DNA of 12,455 nucleotides, from positions 1-12,455 of the forward strand of contig JBDZUZ010000115.1 of assembly GCA_040255445.1 (NCBI GenBank), written 5' to 3'. Below, piece by piece: positions 1 to 6,550 of this stretch. The notes under the pieces are model-generated. The model saw nothing but the letters and a program-made list of their open reading frames with translations. It made no database searches and was not told where the DNA came from. The position numbers and the translations under genes are program-made. The stretch is from JBDZUZ01 sp040255445 (lineage in GTDB: Bacteria; Planctomycetota; Phycisphaerae; Phycisphaerales; UBA1924). The stretch's first letter is position 1, and every line of letters begins with the position of its first letter.

Positions 1-1
1 G

Positions 2-634
2 CCAGCGCGCCTTCGGTCACCACCAGGTAGCGGGCGGCGTGCCGGCGTTGCCGCCACGCTCCTCTGGATCGTCGCCGTCGGCGGGGCCATGCGCTGGCTC
101 TACGAGGAGAGCTTCACGACCGGACGCGCGCTGGCGGCGCCGCCCGCCCTTCCCGCCGCATTCGCATCATCCTCCGAAGGGGTCGGACGCTTCCGGTTGA
201 TCACCGCGATCCATCCGCGCTGCCCGTGCTCGCTGGCAACCCTCGAGAACCTCGCCCAACTGGCCTCGCGCCACCCAGACCAGCTGCGCATCGACGTCCT
301 GATGTTCCAGCCGCCGCACGCGGAACCCGCGTGGACACGCGGCCGGGCGTGGGACGCCGCCGCCCGGATCCCCGGGGTCACCATCACACCCGACCTCAAC
401 GGCGAGCTGGCCGCGAGCCTGGGCGCTGTCACCTCGGGCGCGAGCGTCGCGTACGACCCCAACGGCCGGCTCGTCATGAGCGGCGGGCTGACGCCCTCGC
501 GCGGACACGCCGGCTGGTCGCCCGGCATCGGCCTGATCGACGAAGCGATCGCCGGGAGCGCCGGCGCTGCCGATCCTGTACCCGCTTATGGATGCCCGCT
601 CTCAGAGTGCGAGAGCCAGGGTGACACGCCATGA
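2..634 (+). CDS. RedB-like membrane-anchored thiol protein (5' partial)
   Basis: Probable thioredoxin-fold thiol protein of the RedB-like type found in planctomycetes. The reading frame is open from base 2 with no stop before the first ATG at 89. The codons before that ATG encode a hydrophobic stretch (AGVAATLLWIVAVGGAM), so the real start probably lies outside the window and the protein is anchored by one N-terminal membrane helix. The key motif is HPRCPCS at 212-232, with cysteine codons at 221 and 227 (C-P-C spacing). A conserved-looking SGGLTPSRGHAGWSPG segment follows near 478-525. The tail has two more cysteines (GCPLSEC). The domain after the helix would face the periplasm if the helix is a simple anchor. 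The stop overlaps the kinase start by 4 bases (ATGA), so the two are probably translated together. The RedB name comes from recall of the family pattern; a redox activity is inferred from the cysteines. Confidence 0.72.
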   Translation, partial: PARLRSPPGSGRRAGVAATLLWIVAVGGAMRWLYEESFTTGRALAAPPALPAAFASSSEGVGRFRLITAIHPRCPCSLATLENLAQLASRHPDQLRIDVLMFQPPHAEPAWTRGRAWDAAARIPGVTITPDLNGELAASLGAVTSGASVAYDPNGRLVMSGGLTPSRGHAGWSPGIGLIDEAIAGSAGAADPVPAYGCPLSECESQGDTP

Positions 635-2499
635 CCGCCGCGGCACCCGGCGCAACGCAGCCCTTGGATCACGCACGCCCCGATGCTGATGCGCTGCTCG
701 CGAACGAACTGCGGGCGCTGCACTCGCACATCGACCGGCTCTTCGCCGTGGTCATGGCGGTGCAATGGGCGGGCGCGATCGTCGCGGCGTCCGTCTTCTC
801 GCCGCTCGCATGGGCTGGCACACAACCGTCGGTCCACCCCCACATGTTCGCGGCGGCATTCATCGGCGGGCTGCTCGCGATCCCGACGATCTGCCTCGCG
901 CTCCTCCGGCCCGGCCACCGCACCACACGCTCCCTCATCGCCATCGCGCAGGTGCTCTTCTCCTCGCTCCTGATCCACCTGCTCGGCGGCCGGATCGAGA
1001 CGCACTTCCATGTCTTCGGATCGATGGCCTTCCTCGCCCTCTACCGCGAGTGGCGCCTGCTGATCGCCCCTACCGCCGTCGTTGCGGCCGATCACCTCCT
1101 CCGAGGTGTGTTCTGGCCGCAGTCGGTCTTCGGCGTTGCGACCGCTCAGGTGTGGCGCACGCTCGAGCACGCGGGCTGGGTGCTCTTCGAAGTGACCGTG
1201 CTCAGCTACGGCTGCGCTCACGGGATGCGTCTCATGCGCGAAAGCTGCATCGCCCGCGCCGAACTCGCCCAGGCCCAGGCGCGAACCGAGGCAATCGTCG
1301 AAGAGCGCACCCGTGAGCTGGTGCACGCCCGTGAAGCGGCCGAAGCGGCCAGCCGCGCCAAGAGCGACTTCCTCGCCAACATGAGCCACGAGATCCGCAC
1401 ACCGATGACCGCGATCATCGGATACGCCGAACTCCTGGACACGCCCGGCGCGGACACCACACTGACCACCGGCGCTGCAAGCACGATCCGCACCCACGCC
1501 AGCCACCTGCTCTCGATCATCAACGACATCCTCGATATGTCGAAGATCGAGGCCGGACGCATGACCGTCGAGGCCGTCGCGACCGACTGCCGCGGGATCG
1601 TGCGCGAGGTCGTTGATCTGCTCCGCCCCCGAGCGGCTGCAAAGGGCCTCACGCTCGGCGCCACCGTCGATGACGCAACGCCGGGGCACATCCGCTCGGA
1701 TCCGATGCGTCTGCGTCAGATCCTGGTGAACCTCGTCGGCAACGCCATCAAGTTCACCGCCGAAGGCTCGGTGCATATCCGTGTGATCGCCGAGCCAGAG
1801 TCGCGCATCATCCGTGTCCGGGTGGAGGACACCGGGATCGGCATGACCGAGGAGCAGCGTGCGGTGGTAGCGCGTTTCGAGGCGTTCTCCCAGGGCGACG
1901 GTTCGATGTCCCGACGCTTCGGCGGCACAGGGCTGGGGCTGCGCATCAGCAACGCGCTGGCGGGCATGCTCGGCGGCGGGCTCGCGGTCGAGTCCACGCC
2001 CGGCCGCGGCAGTGTCTTCACGCTCACGATCGCATCGGGCGACCCGATCGAAGAGCCCGCAGCGTCCACCCCTGTGCAGCCCCCGCTGCCGGCCACCGCA
2101 GCGCCGCTCGCCGGGATTCGGATTCTGCTGGCCGAGGACGGGATCGACAACCAGCGGCTGATCGCGTTCCACCTCCGGCGTGCCGGGGCCGATGTCACGG
2201 TCGTCGCAAACGGTCTGGAGGCGGTCGATGCGCTGCTTGGCCCGGCGGGCGCCCAATACGCCGTCGTCCTGATGGACATGCAGATGCCCGGCGTCGACGG
2301 GTACGAAGCGACGCGCCGCCTCCGGCTCGCGGGTGTCCATACCCCGATCGCCGCCCTGACGGCGCACGCGATGGTCGGCGACCGCGAACGATGCCTCGCG
2401 GCGGGGTGTACCGAGTACCTGACCAAGCCGATCAATCCGCCCCAACTCATCGCCCTCTGCCGCGCCTTGGCGATAAGCCCGGTCCAGATCGCCGGATAA
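631..2499 (+). CDS. Hybrid sensor histidine kinase with membrane sensor and C-terminal receiver
   Basis: Autophosphorylating sensor kinase of 622 residues that would pass phosphate to its own receiver. Residues about 36-205 form a membrane region with roughly six hydrophobic segments and the motif GGRIETHFHVFGSMAFL near 118-134, a His-rich pattern also seen in other membrane sensors. A charged helix (about 208-245) leads to HisKA with FLANMSHEIRTPM, phospho-acceptor H253. The ATPase domain has the N box LRQILVNLVGNAIKF (N371), the VEDTGIGM box (D400) and FGGTGLGL. A Pro/Ala-rich linker (about 472-493) precedes a receiver with acidic pair E502/D503, phospho-acceptor D549 in LMDMQMPG, and K599 in YLTKPI. 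No HPt domain is present, so a separate phosphotransfer protein is expected elsewhere. The segment usually written LFEPFSQ reads RFEAFSQ here. The ATG overlaps the RedB-like stop, and no separate ribosome site is evident. The stimulus is unknown; control by the RedB-like partner is an inference. Confidence 0.93.
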   Translation: MTAAAPGATQPLDHARPDADALLANELRALHSHIDRLFAVVMAVQWAGAIVAASVFSPLAWAGTQPSVHPHMFAAAFIGGLLAIPTICLALLRPGHRTTRSLIAIAQVLFSSLLIHLLGGRIETHFHVFGSMAFLALYREWRLLIAPTAVVAADHLLRGVFWPQSVFGVATAQVWRTLEHAGWVLFEVTVLSYGCAHGMRLMRESCIARAELAQAQARTEAIVEERTRELVHAREAAEAASRAKSDFLANMSHEIRTPMTAIIGYAELLDTPGADTTLTTGAASTIRTHASHLLSIINDILDMSKIEAGRMTVEAVATDCRGIVREVVDLLRPRAAAKGLTLGATVDDATPGHIRSDPMRLRQILVNLVGNAIKFTAEGSVHIRVIAEPESRIIRVRVEDTGIGMTEEQRAVVARFEAFSQGDGSMSRRFGGTGLGLRISNALAGMLGGGLAVESTPGRGSVFTLTIASGDPIEEPAASTPVQPPLPATAAPLAGIRILLAEDGIDNQRLIAFHLRRAGADVTVVANGLEAVDALLGPAGAQYAVVLMDMQMPGVDGYEATRRLRLAGVHTPIAALTAHAMVGDRERCLAAGCTEYLTKPINPPQLIALCRALAISPVQIAG

Positions 2500-2531
2500 C
2501 CCCCCCCGCCCGCGCAGATTTTGCGGAGGGC

Positions 2532-2551
2532 GAATCAGAGATTCTGTTTTT
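2532..2551 (+). terminator. Possible weak terminator after the kinase gene
   Basis: A short perfect inverted repeat GAATC-AGA-GATTC (2532-2544) is followed by TG and five T residues (2547-2551), 33 bases after the kinase stop. The stem is only 5 bp and AT-rich for this genome, so it would be a weak terminator. The same AT-rich patch could instead belong to promoter DNA for the downstream PEP-CTERM gene. Confidence 0.35.
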
Positions 2552-2646
2552 GTTATGTATGCAGTTTCCCATTGGTGGCTATGCTTGTGCCGCCGATCAC
2601 GGGAGCAGAGAGAGCAAGACCTCCCACAGACTCGGCATCACCAACA

Positions 2647-2669
2647 CCCCGCGGCGAGCGCCGCCGGGG
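2647..2669 (+). promoter_or_regulatory. GC-rich leader hairpin upstream of PEP-CTERM gene
   Basis: CCCC-GCGGC (2647-2655), loop GAGC, then GCCGC-C-GGGG (2660-2669) forms a 9 bp stem with one bulged C. It lies 59 bases upstream of the ATG at 2729. No T-run follows, so it is not an obvious terminator. It would sit in the 5' leader of the next mRNA, where it might affect translation or stability. A role is inferred only from position. Confidence 0.4.
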
Positions 2670-2728
2670 TCGGGTTTCGCGCCCACCCAATCCGCCGGGC
2701 GCGGTCGACTTGTTTGGGAGAGACAGAG

Positions 2729-3445
2729 ATGAAGAACGCCCTGGTCCTCGTTGCCGCCGCCGGCCTCGCCGCCGCCGCGCAGGCCGATGTGCTCGCCACC
2801 GAGACCTTCAGCTACCCCGACGGCAACCTCGTCGGCAACAGCGGCAACAGCTGGATCGGCCACAGCGCCCCCGGCGTGACGCCCGTGCAGGTCACCGGCG
2901 GCGCCGCCGTCCTGAACCAGGGCAGCGGCTCCCGCGAGGACGCCAGCCTCCCCTTCAGCGAGGTCCTCTCGGGCGATGTCTTCGCCGCGTTCGACTTCAC
3001 CGTCACCGGCGGCAACAGCACCGTCTACTTCGCGCACTTCCGTGATGCGGGCACGATCTTCCGCTCGCGCGTGTTCGTCACCGCCGGCACGCAGGGCGGC
3101 GATTACACCGTCGGCTTCGCCGATGGCAGCTCGGTCGCGGCCACCTGGGCCTCGGACCTGGCCTTCGGCACCACCTACACCGCCATCATCTCCTACAACC
3201 GCGACAGCGGCGAGAGCAAGCTCTGGATCAACCCCGTCGACATGAGCAGCACCGCGCTGACCGTCGCCGGCACGGCCAACGCCGCGATCTCGACCTTCGC
3301 CCTCCGGCAGGCCGCCGGCAACTCCTCGCAGACGATCGACAACCTCGTCGTCGCGACGACCTTCGCCGAGGTCATCCCGGCCCCGGGCGCGATGGCGCTG
3401 GTCGCCGTCGGCGGCCTCGTGATCGCCGGCCGTCGCCGCCGCTGA
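2729..3445 (+). CDS. PEP-CTERM sorting-domain protein, LamG-like
   Basis: Secreted 238-residue protein predicted to be processed by an exosortase. The N-terminus MKNALVLVAAAGLAAAAQA is a signal peptide with likely cleavage at AQA|DV. The mature part (about 21-212) is rich in Gly, Ser and Thr with alternating beta-type strands. The ETFSYPDGNLVG opening and the IDNLVVAT close resemble concanavalin/LamG-like jellyroll proteins common among PEP-CTERM substrates; that fold is inferred. The C-terminus has the anchor: VIPAPG, a hydrophobic stretch (AMALVAVGGLVIA), then GRRRR. The start at 2729 is chosen over an upstream in-frame ATG at 2555 because it follows GGGAGAGACAGAG and begins the signal peptide; the upstream codons have no protein-like character. 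A strong terminator follows, so the gene is probably transcribed alone. Ligand and function are unknown. Confidence 0.85.
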   Translation: MKNALVLVAAAGLAAAAQADVLATETFSYPDGNLVGNSGNSWIGHSAPGVTPVQVTGGAAVLNQGSGSREDASLPFSEVLSGDVFAAFDFTVTGGNSTVYFAHFRDAGTIFRSRVFVTAGTQGGDYTVGFADGSSVAATWASDLAFGTTYTAIISYNRDSGESKLWINPVDMSSTALTVAGTANAAISTFALRQAAGNSSQTIDNLVVATTFAEVIPAPGAMALVAVGGLVIAGRRRR

Positions 3446-3476
3446 TCTCCAACGACCGCAGCACGCAGACTCCACC

Positions 3477-3513
3477 CACCGCCGCGGCAGCACGCCGCGG
3501 CGGTGTTATTTTT
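3477..3513 (+). terminator. Strong intrinsic terminator of the PEP-CTERM gene
   Basis: A perfect 12 bp stem, CACCGCCGCGGC (3477-3488) and GCCGCGGCGGTG (3494-3505), with loop AGCAC, is followed immediately by TTATTTTT (3506-3513). This is a classical Rho-independent terminator, starting 31 bases after the PEP-CTERM stop codon. It separates that gene from the small membrane protein downstream. Confidence 0.9.
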
Positions 3514-3657
3514 GGAGCGAAGGTGTTCTCGAGCGGTCCGGCGGACTGCCTTGGCAAGAACTGAAAGCCCGCTCATTCTCCCGCCGACATGCGCCGTGCA
3601 TTGCCCACGCCGCGAGACTCAGCACGACGCGGGCATCCCGCCATGGAGCACCTTCGC

Positions 3658-3822
3658 ATGGAATTCATCCTCGGAATCATCCACCTGGTTCTCTGGATCA
3701 TCGCTGTGATCGACATCATCGGCAGCAACAAGTCCCTCGGGATGAAGCTCCTCTGGATCCTCATCGTCCTGCTGCTGCCGCTGATCGGGCTGATCATCTA
3801 CTTCCTGATCGGACGGAAGTAA
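3658..3822 (+). CDS. Small PLDc_N-type two-helix membrane protein
   Basis: Integral membrane protein of 54 residues. Helix 1 spans about residues 3-22 (FILGIIHLVLWIIAVIDIIG), a short polar turn carries SNKSLGMK, and helix 2 spans about 31-51, ending in GRK. This matches the stand-alone form of the phospholipase D N-terminal (PLDc_N) domain, a short two-helix module widespread in bacteria; no phospholipase HKD motif is present, so no enzyme activity is expected. The ATG at 3658 is preferred because GGAG (3645-3648) sits 9 bases upstream. An in-frame ATG at 3643 would add five residues but lacks a ribosome site. A small hairpin GCGGG-CAT-CCCGC (3629-3641) lies just before the ribosome site and could limit access to it. 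The gene lies between a terminator and a convergent gene, so it is probably monocistronic. Its role is unknown. Confidence 0.78.
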   Translation: MEFILGIIHLVLWIIAVIDIIGSNKSLGMKLLWILIVLLLPLIGLIIYFLIGRK

Positions 3823-3853
3823 CCCGACATCGGCGTGCTGCCAGCGGAGGCGT

Positions 3854-3875
3854 GCGCGGCGTCAGCCGCCCGCGC
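3854..3875. terminator. Candidate hairpin between convergent genes
   Basis: GCGCGGCG (3854-3861) pairs with CG-C-CCGCGC (3867-3875), 8 bp with one bulge and loop TCAGC, and spans the stop codon of the SUI1-like gene. It lies in the short space between the convergent small membrane gene and the SUI1-like gene. There is no T-tract on either strand, so termination here is only a suggestion. Confidence 0.25.
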
Positions 3876-4221
3876 CCTTCGCTGGATACCCCATCGCCTT
3901 GAGTTCGGCCAGGACCATGTCCTTGTGGTCGCCCTGCAGTTCAAGCCCATCGGGCGTCGCGGTACCGCCCGCGGCGGCTTTCGCTTTGAACTTCTTCAAC
4001 AGCGCGGGCAGATCGCTCGCCGCGGCGTCAAGCCCCGTCACGGTCGTCACCCACTTGCCGCGGCGTTTCTCACGCTGCACCCGCGCGTGCTGCTCCGACG
4101 GCGGCTTCAAGGACCCGCGCGCATCGCGCGGACAGGCGCATTGATCCAGCGGCTTCTCGCACCGCTCGCAGGTGACCGGCCGCTCGAGCGGTGTGCCCGC
4201 GAAGAGCCCCCCCACTGTCAT
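3862..4221 (-). CDS. SUI1/eIF1-like translation factor (YciH type)
   Basis: Small cytoplasmic protein of 119 residues in the bacterial SUI1/eIF1 (YciH) family, whose members are thought to bind the small ribosomal subunit and influence start-site selection. The SUI1 core runs from about residue 55 to the end: a basic stretch REKRRGKWVTTVTGLD, a helix with LPALLKKFKAKAAAGG, then DGLELQGDHKDMVLAELKAMGY. The N-terminus carries four cysteines (C18, C21, C28, C30; CxxC-x6-CxC), a probable zinc-binding knuckle. Similar Cys motifs occur in some proteobacterial homologs (from memory), though E. coli YciH lacks it. The ATG shares 4 bases (ATGA) with the stop of the upstream dehydrogenase gene, indicating translational coupling and a common mRNA. 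A cytosolic ribosome factor coupled to an exported oxidoreductase is an unexpected pairing. Confidence 0.88.
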   Translation of the reverse strand: MTVGGLFAGTPLERPVTCERCEKPLDQCACPRDARGSLKPPSEQHARVQREKRRGKWVTTVTGLDAAASDLPALLKKFKAKAAAGGTATPDGLELQGDHKDMVLAELKAMGYPAKGAGG

Positions 4222-5687
4222 CGTCCCGCCGCGCTGTCCGCGGGCGCCAGACGAATCACCTTGTCGGGCCCGTTCAGCACGACATAGATGCAGCCGTCAG
4301 GCCCCGTTGCGACATCGCGCACGCGGCCCTGGCGGAACAGCAGTTCCTCACGCTCGACGACGACCCAGCTATCACCCTCGCGCTTGATCTTGAAGCGATC
4401 GACGTTCTGCCCGGAGAGCCCGCCGGCAACCAGGTCGCCGCTCCACTTGGGGAACGCATCGCCCTTGGCGATATCCAGCCCGCACGCGCCGACCGCGGGC
4501 AGCCAGATATCGACGGGCATCTTGATGTTCTTGTCCTCGACACCCTTCACATCCGGGAACGGAACGGTCAGGGGCGTGCCCTGGTAGTTGATGCCGTAGG
4601 ACACGAGCGGCCAGCCGTAGTTGCGGCCCTTCTCGATGATGTTCACCTCGTCGCCGCCGCGGGGCCCGTGCTCGGTCTCCCACAGGTTGCCGTCCGCATC
4701 CATCGCGAGGCCCTGCGGGTTGCGGTTGCCGTAGGTGAAGATCGACGGGTACGCATTGCTCTCGCCGACGAACGGGTTGTCCGCCGGAACCTTGCCGTCG
4801 TCCCAGAGGCGGTGGATCTTGCCGTTGGGGCGGGAAAGGTCCTGGGCGTGCTCGGCCGCGCCGCGCTCGCCGATGCCGAAGTACACGTAGCGTCGCCCCT
4901 CGTCATCGGGCTGGCTGAAGACGATGCGGCAGCCAAAGTGCAGGAACGTGGTCAGATAGTGCTCGGGCTTGGCCTCGAAGATCGTCTCCTGCGCGGTCCA
5001 CGCCGAGCCGTCGAGCTTGCCGCGCACGACCTTGGTCATCGCGCCGCGCTGCCCGGGATCGGAGAAGGCGAGGTAGACCCAGCCGTTCTTCGCGTGATCC
5101 GGGTGGACCGCGACATCCATCAGACCACCCTGCCCGCGGGCCCGGATGCTGGGGAGCCCGCTCACCGGATCGCTCAGCCGGCCATCGCTGAAGATGCGCA
5201 GCCGTCCATCGCGCTCGGTGATGAGCATCCGCCCATCGGGCAGCCAGTCGACGGACCACGGGACTTCAACGCCGCCCTCGATGACCTCTTCGACCTTGTA
5301 CGCGTGGTGCTGCGAGCGGTAGATGCCGCCGTCGGCCGGCTTGGCGTACTTGCCCTGCTGCAGGCGGTGCTGCTCCTGGAACTCGCGGATGAGCACCGTC
5401 AGGCCCCAGATCTCTTCATCGCTGAGCGTCTCGCCGTACGCGGGCATGCCGAAGTTGGGCATGCCCTTCTTCGTCGCATCGAACAGAGCTCGGTTGGAGC
5501 CGTCGGTCTCGTAGTCGCCCGCGAGCAGCGAGTTGGCGTTGCCGCCCTGCCCGCGGTCACCGTGGCAGGAAGCGCACTGGTTCTGCCATGTTTCGGCGAT
5601 CGGGCCGCGGCCGATGCCGAGGCCCTGCGCCATCGCCAGGCCGGTGCAACCAAGAAACGCCAACGCCGCCGGGATCGAGGTACTCAT
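4218..5687 (-). CDS. Exported cytochrome c-PQQ-dependent sugar dehydrogenase fusion
   Basis: Predicted exported quinoprotein of 489 residues that oxidises a sugar with PQQ and passes electrons to its own heme c. The first 20 residues are hydrophobic and end in AMA|QG, but lack a basic residue; FLGC is a weak lipobox-like alternative. Residues about 28-110 form a cytochrome c domain with CASCH (C38, C41, heme ligand H42) and two candidate methionine ligands, M76 and M81 (GMPNFGMPAYGE). Residues about 128-480 form a six-bladed GSDH/YliI-type dehydrogenase: ARGQGGLMDVAVHPD, HFGCR (H250, matching the catalytic His region), AQDLSRPNGKIHRL, YGNRNPQGLA, TEHGPRGGDEVNII and NYGWP. The start has no clear ribosome site and follows a 3-codon ATG frame overlapping it at 5684-5695. 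It lies 54 bases after a PEP-CTERM gene, and its stop overlaps the SUI1-like start. The substrate cannot be read from sequence. Confidence 0.9.
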   Translation of the reverse strand: MSTSIPAALAFLGCTGLAMAQGLGIGRGPIAETWQNQCASCHGDRGQGGNANSLLAGDYETDGSNRALFDATKKGMPNFGMPAYGETLSDEEIWGLTVLIREFQEQHRLQQGKYAKPADGGIYRSQHHAYKVEEVIEGGVEVPWSVDWLPDGRMLITERDGRLRIFSDGRLSDPVSGLPSIRARGQGGLMDVAVHPDHAKNGWVYLAFSDPGQRGAMTKVVRGKLDGSAWTAQETIFEAKPEHYLTTFLHFGCRIVFSQPDDEGRRYVYFGIGERGAAEHAQDLSRPNGKIHRLWDDGKVPADNPFVGESNAYPSIFTYGNRNPQGLAMDADGNLWETEHGPRGGDEVNIIEKGRNYGWPLVSYGINYQGTPLTVPFPDVKGVEDKNIKMPVDIWLPAVGACGLDIAKGDAFPKWSGDLVAGGLSGQNVDRFKIKREGDSWVVVEREELLFRQGRVRDVATGPDGCIYVVLNGPDKVIRLAPADSAAGR

Positions 5688-5741
5688 GCAGGCATGGTAC
5701 CGATCCCGGCGGCGTCGGGCGTGTTCGAGATGAGGCAGGCT

Positions 5742-6317
5742 TCAGCGGCGGCGGCGGAACGCCGCGGCGAGGCCGAGACCCGCGAGCGCGACCGATGCGG
5801 GCGCCGGGACCACCGTGATCACGGTCGTGAAGTAGGCAACGCCGTTCGCGTATTCGGGCGCCCAGATGAAAGCGGCGGAAGGAGAGATCGACGGCCGAAG
5901 GCTCCACGGACTCACGCCGTTGTCTCCCAGGTACACCGGCGCCGAGGTGCTGATACCGAAGGCGCTCGAGCTCACCACCCAGTCGGTCGTGTTGGTCAAC
6001 AGCGACTGCGTGCCGTTGGAAAACTCGGCATCGGTGCTCGACAAGCTGAACTGGCCGATGAACATCTCCGGGCGGCCGAAGTCAACAGCGCGAACATGCA
6101 GGTAATAGGTGCCGGCCGATGGGATCTCGACGGATCCGGAGTAGGTGGTCCCCCAACTGTTGCCAGTCAGCCAGTTCGGGCCGGCAATGGTCGGCGATGT
6201 GCTGAGCGATGCCTGGAACTCATTGTCGGCTGTCATCGAGCCGCTGAGCGTGATCTGGCCGAGGGCGGGCGCAGCGACAGCAAGGCCCACAACGACGAAC
6301 GCAGCGAACGGTTTCAC
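5742..6317 (-). CDS. PEP-CTERM sorting-domain protein of unknown fold
   Basis: Secreted protein of about 191 residues with an exosortase-type C-terminus. The N-terminal signal peptide reads (M)KPFAAFVVVGLAVAAPALG with likely cleavage at ALG|QI. The mature region is beta-rich and polar, with segments such as GTYYLHVRAVDFGRPEMFIG and NGTQSLLTNTTDWVVSS; no known domain is recognised. The tail has VVPAPA, a hydrophobic stretch (SVALAGLGLAAAF) and RRRR. I chose the GTG at 6317 because a GAGAGAGA tract lies just before it, as in the other PEP-CTERM genes here. An in-frame ATG at 6335 would add MRERTT, but it sits inside that tract and lacks its own ribosome site. The frame stays open to 6518, but those codons look like leader. 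The gene precedes the dehydrogenase by 54 bases with no clear terminator, so co-transcription is possible. Confidence 0.8.
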   Translation of the reverse strand: MKPFAAFVVVGLAVAAPALGQITLSGSMTADNEFQASLSTSPTIAGPNWLTGNSWGTTYSGSVEIPSAGTYYLHVRAVDFGRPEMFIGQFSLSSTDAEFSNGTQSLLTNTTDWVVSSSAFGISTSAPVYLGDNGVSPWSLRPSISPSAAFIWAPEYANGVAYFTTVITVVPAPASVALAGLGLAAAFRRRR

Positions 6318-6401
6318 GGTTGTTCTCTCTCTCATGTCCGAACCCGCGTGACGCACCCGGCAACACCGGATCCCGTCGACGGCGCGGGAATCAGACACCG
6401 A

Positions 6402-6431
6402 AGCGTACACCCGACTCGCCGAGCCCGGCAA
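6402..6431 (-). promoter_or_regulatory. Candidate sigma70-like promoter for the second PEP-CTERM gene
   Basis: Read on the minus strand, TTGCCG (6426-6431) and TACGCT (6402-6407) are separated by 18 bases. They lie about 85 bases upstream of the GTG at 6317. The same -10-like TACGCT occurs upstream of the large fusion gene at 9610. This is a pattern match only. Confidence 0.35.
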
Positions 6432-6481
6432 GGGTTTCTCCGTGCGGCCGACGGATGGCCGGATCGGCTCAGTCCGATAAA

Positions 6482-6498
6482 TACTGACAGACTCAGTA
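6482..6498. promoter_or_regulatory. TACTGA-N5-TCAGTA inverted repeat in an AT-rich island
   Basis: A perfect 6 bp inverted repeat, TACTGA (6482-6487) and TCAGTA (6493-6498) with spacer CAGAC, lies in an AT-rich patch (about 6476-6505) between two minus-strand PEP-CTERM genes. The size and symmetry suit a dimeric regulator's operator or a short hairpin just after the upstream gene (stop at 6551). No T-tract follows in either direction. Confidence 0.35.
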
Positions 6499-6550
6499 CT
6501 TAAATCGCTCGCTTTCATGCCGGCGCCTGACGCCCTTGGCCCGGAGCGGC

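Noticed and set aside
586..2445. A 619-codon open frame on the minus strand opposite the kinase gene.
   Set aside because: The plus-strand kinase is unmistakable by motifs. The opposite frame is low-complexity, rich in Arg, Gly, Asp and Glu, with no domain, as expected for a shadow in GC-rich coding DNA.
2555..2728. In-frame upstream extension of the first PEP-CTERM gene from the ATG at 2555.
   Set aside because: The extension would bury the signal peptide internally; the ATG at 2729 has a good ribosome site and begins the signal peptide directly.
5684..5695. A 3-codon upstream frame (ATG CCT GCA TGA, minus strand) overlapping the dehydrogenase start.
   Set aside because: It has no ribosome site and can arise by chance; kept only as a note because it overlaps the start by ATGA.
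4191..6503. A 770-codon open frame on the plus strand opposite the dehydrogenase and PEP-CTERM genes.
   Set aside because: It crosses two well-supported minus-strand genes and their spacer, and has shadow-like composition with no motif.
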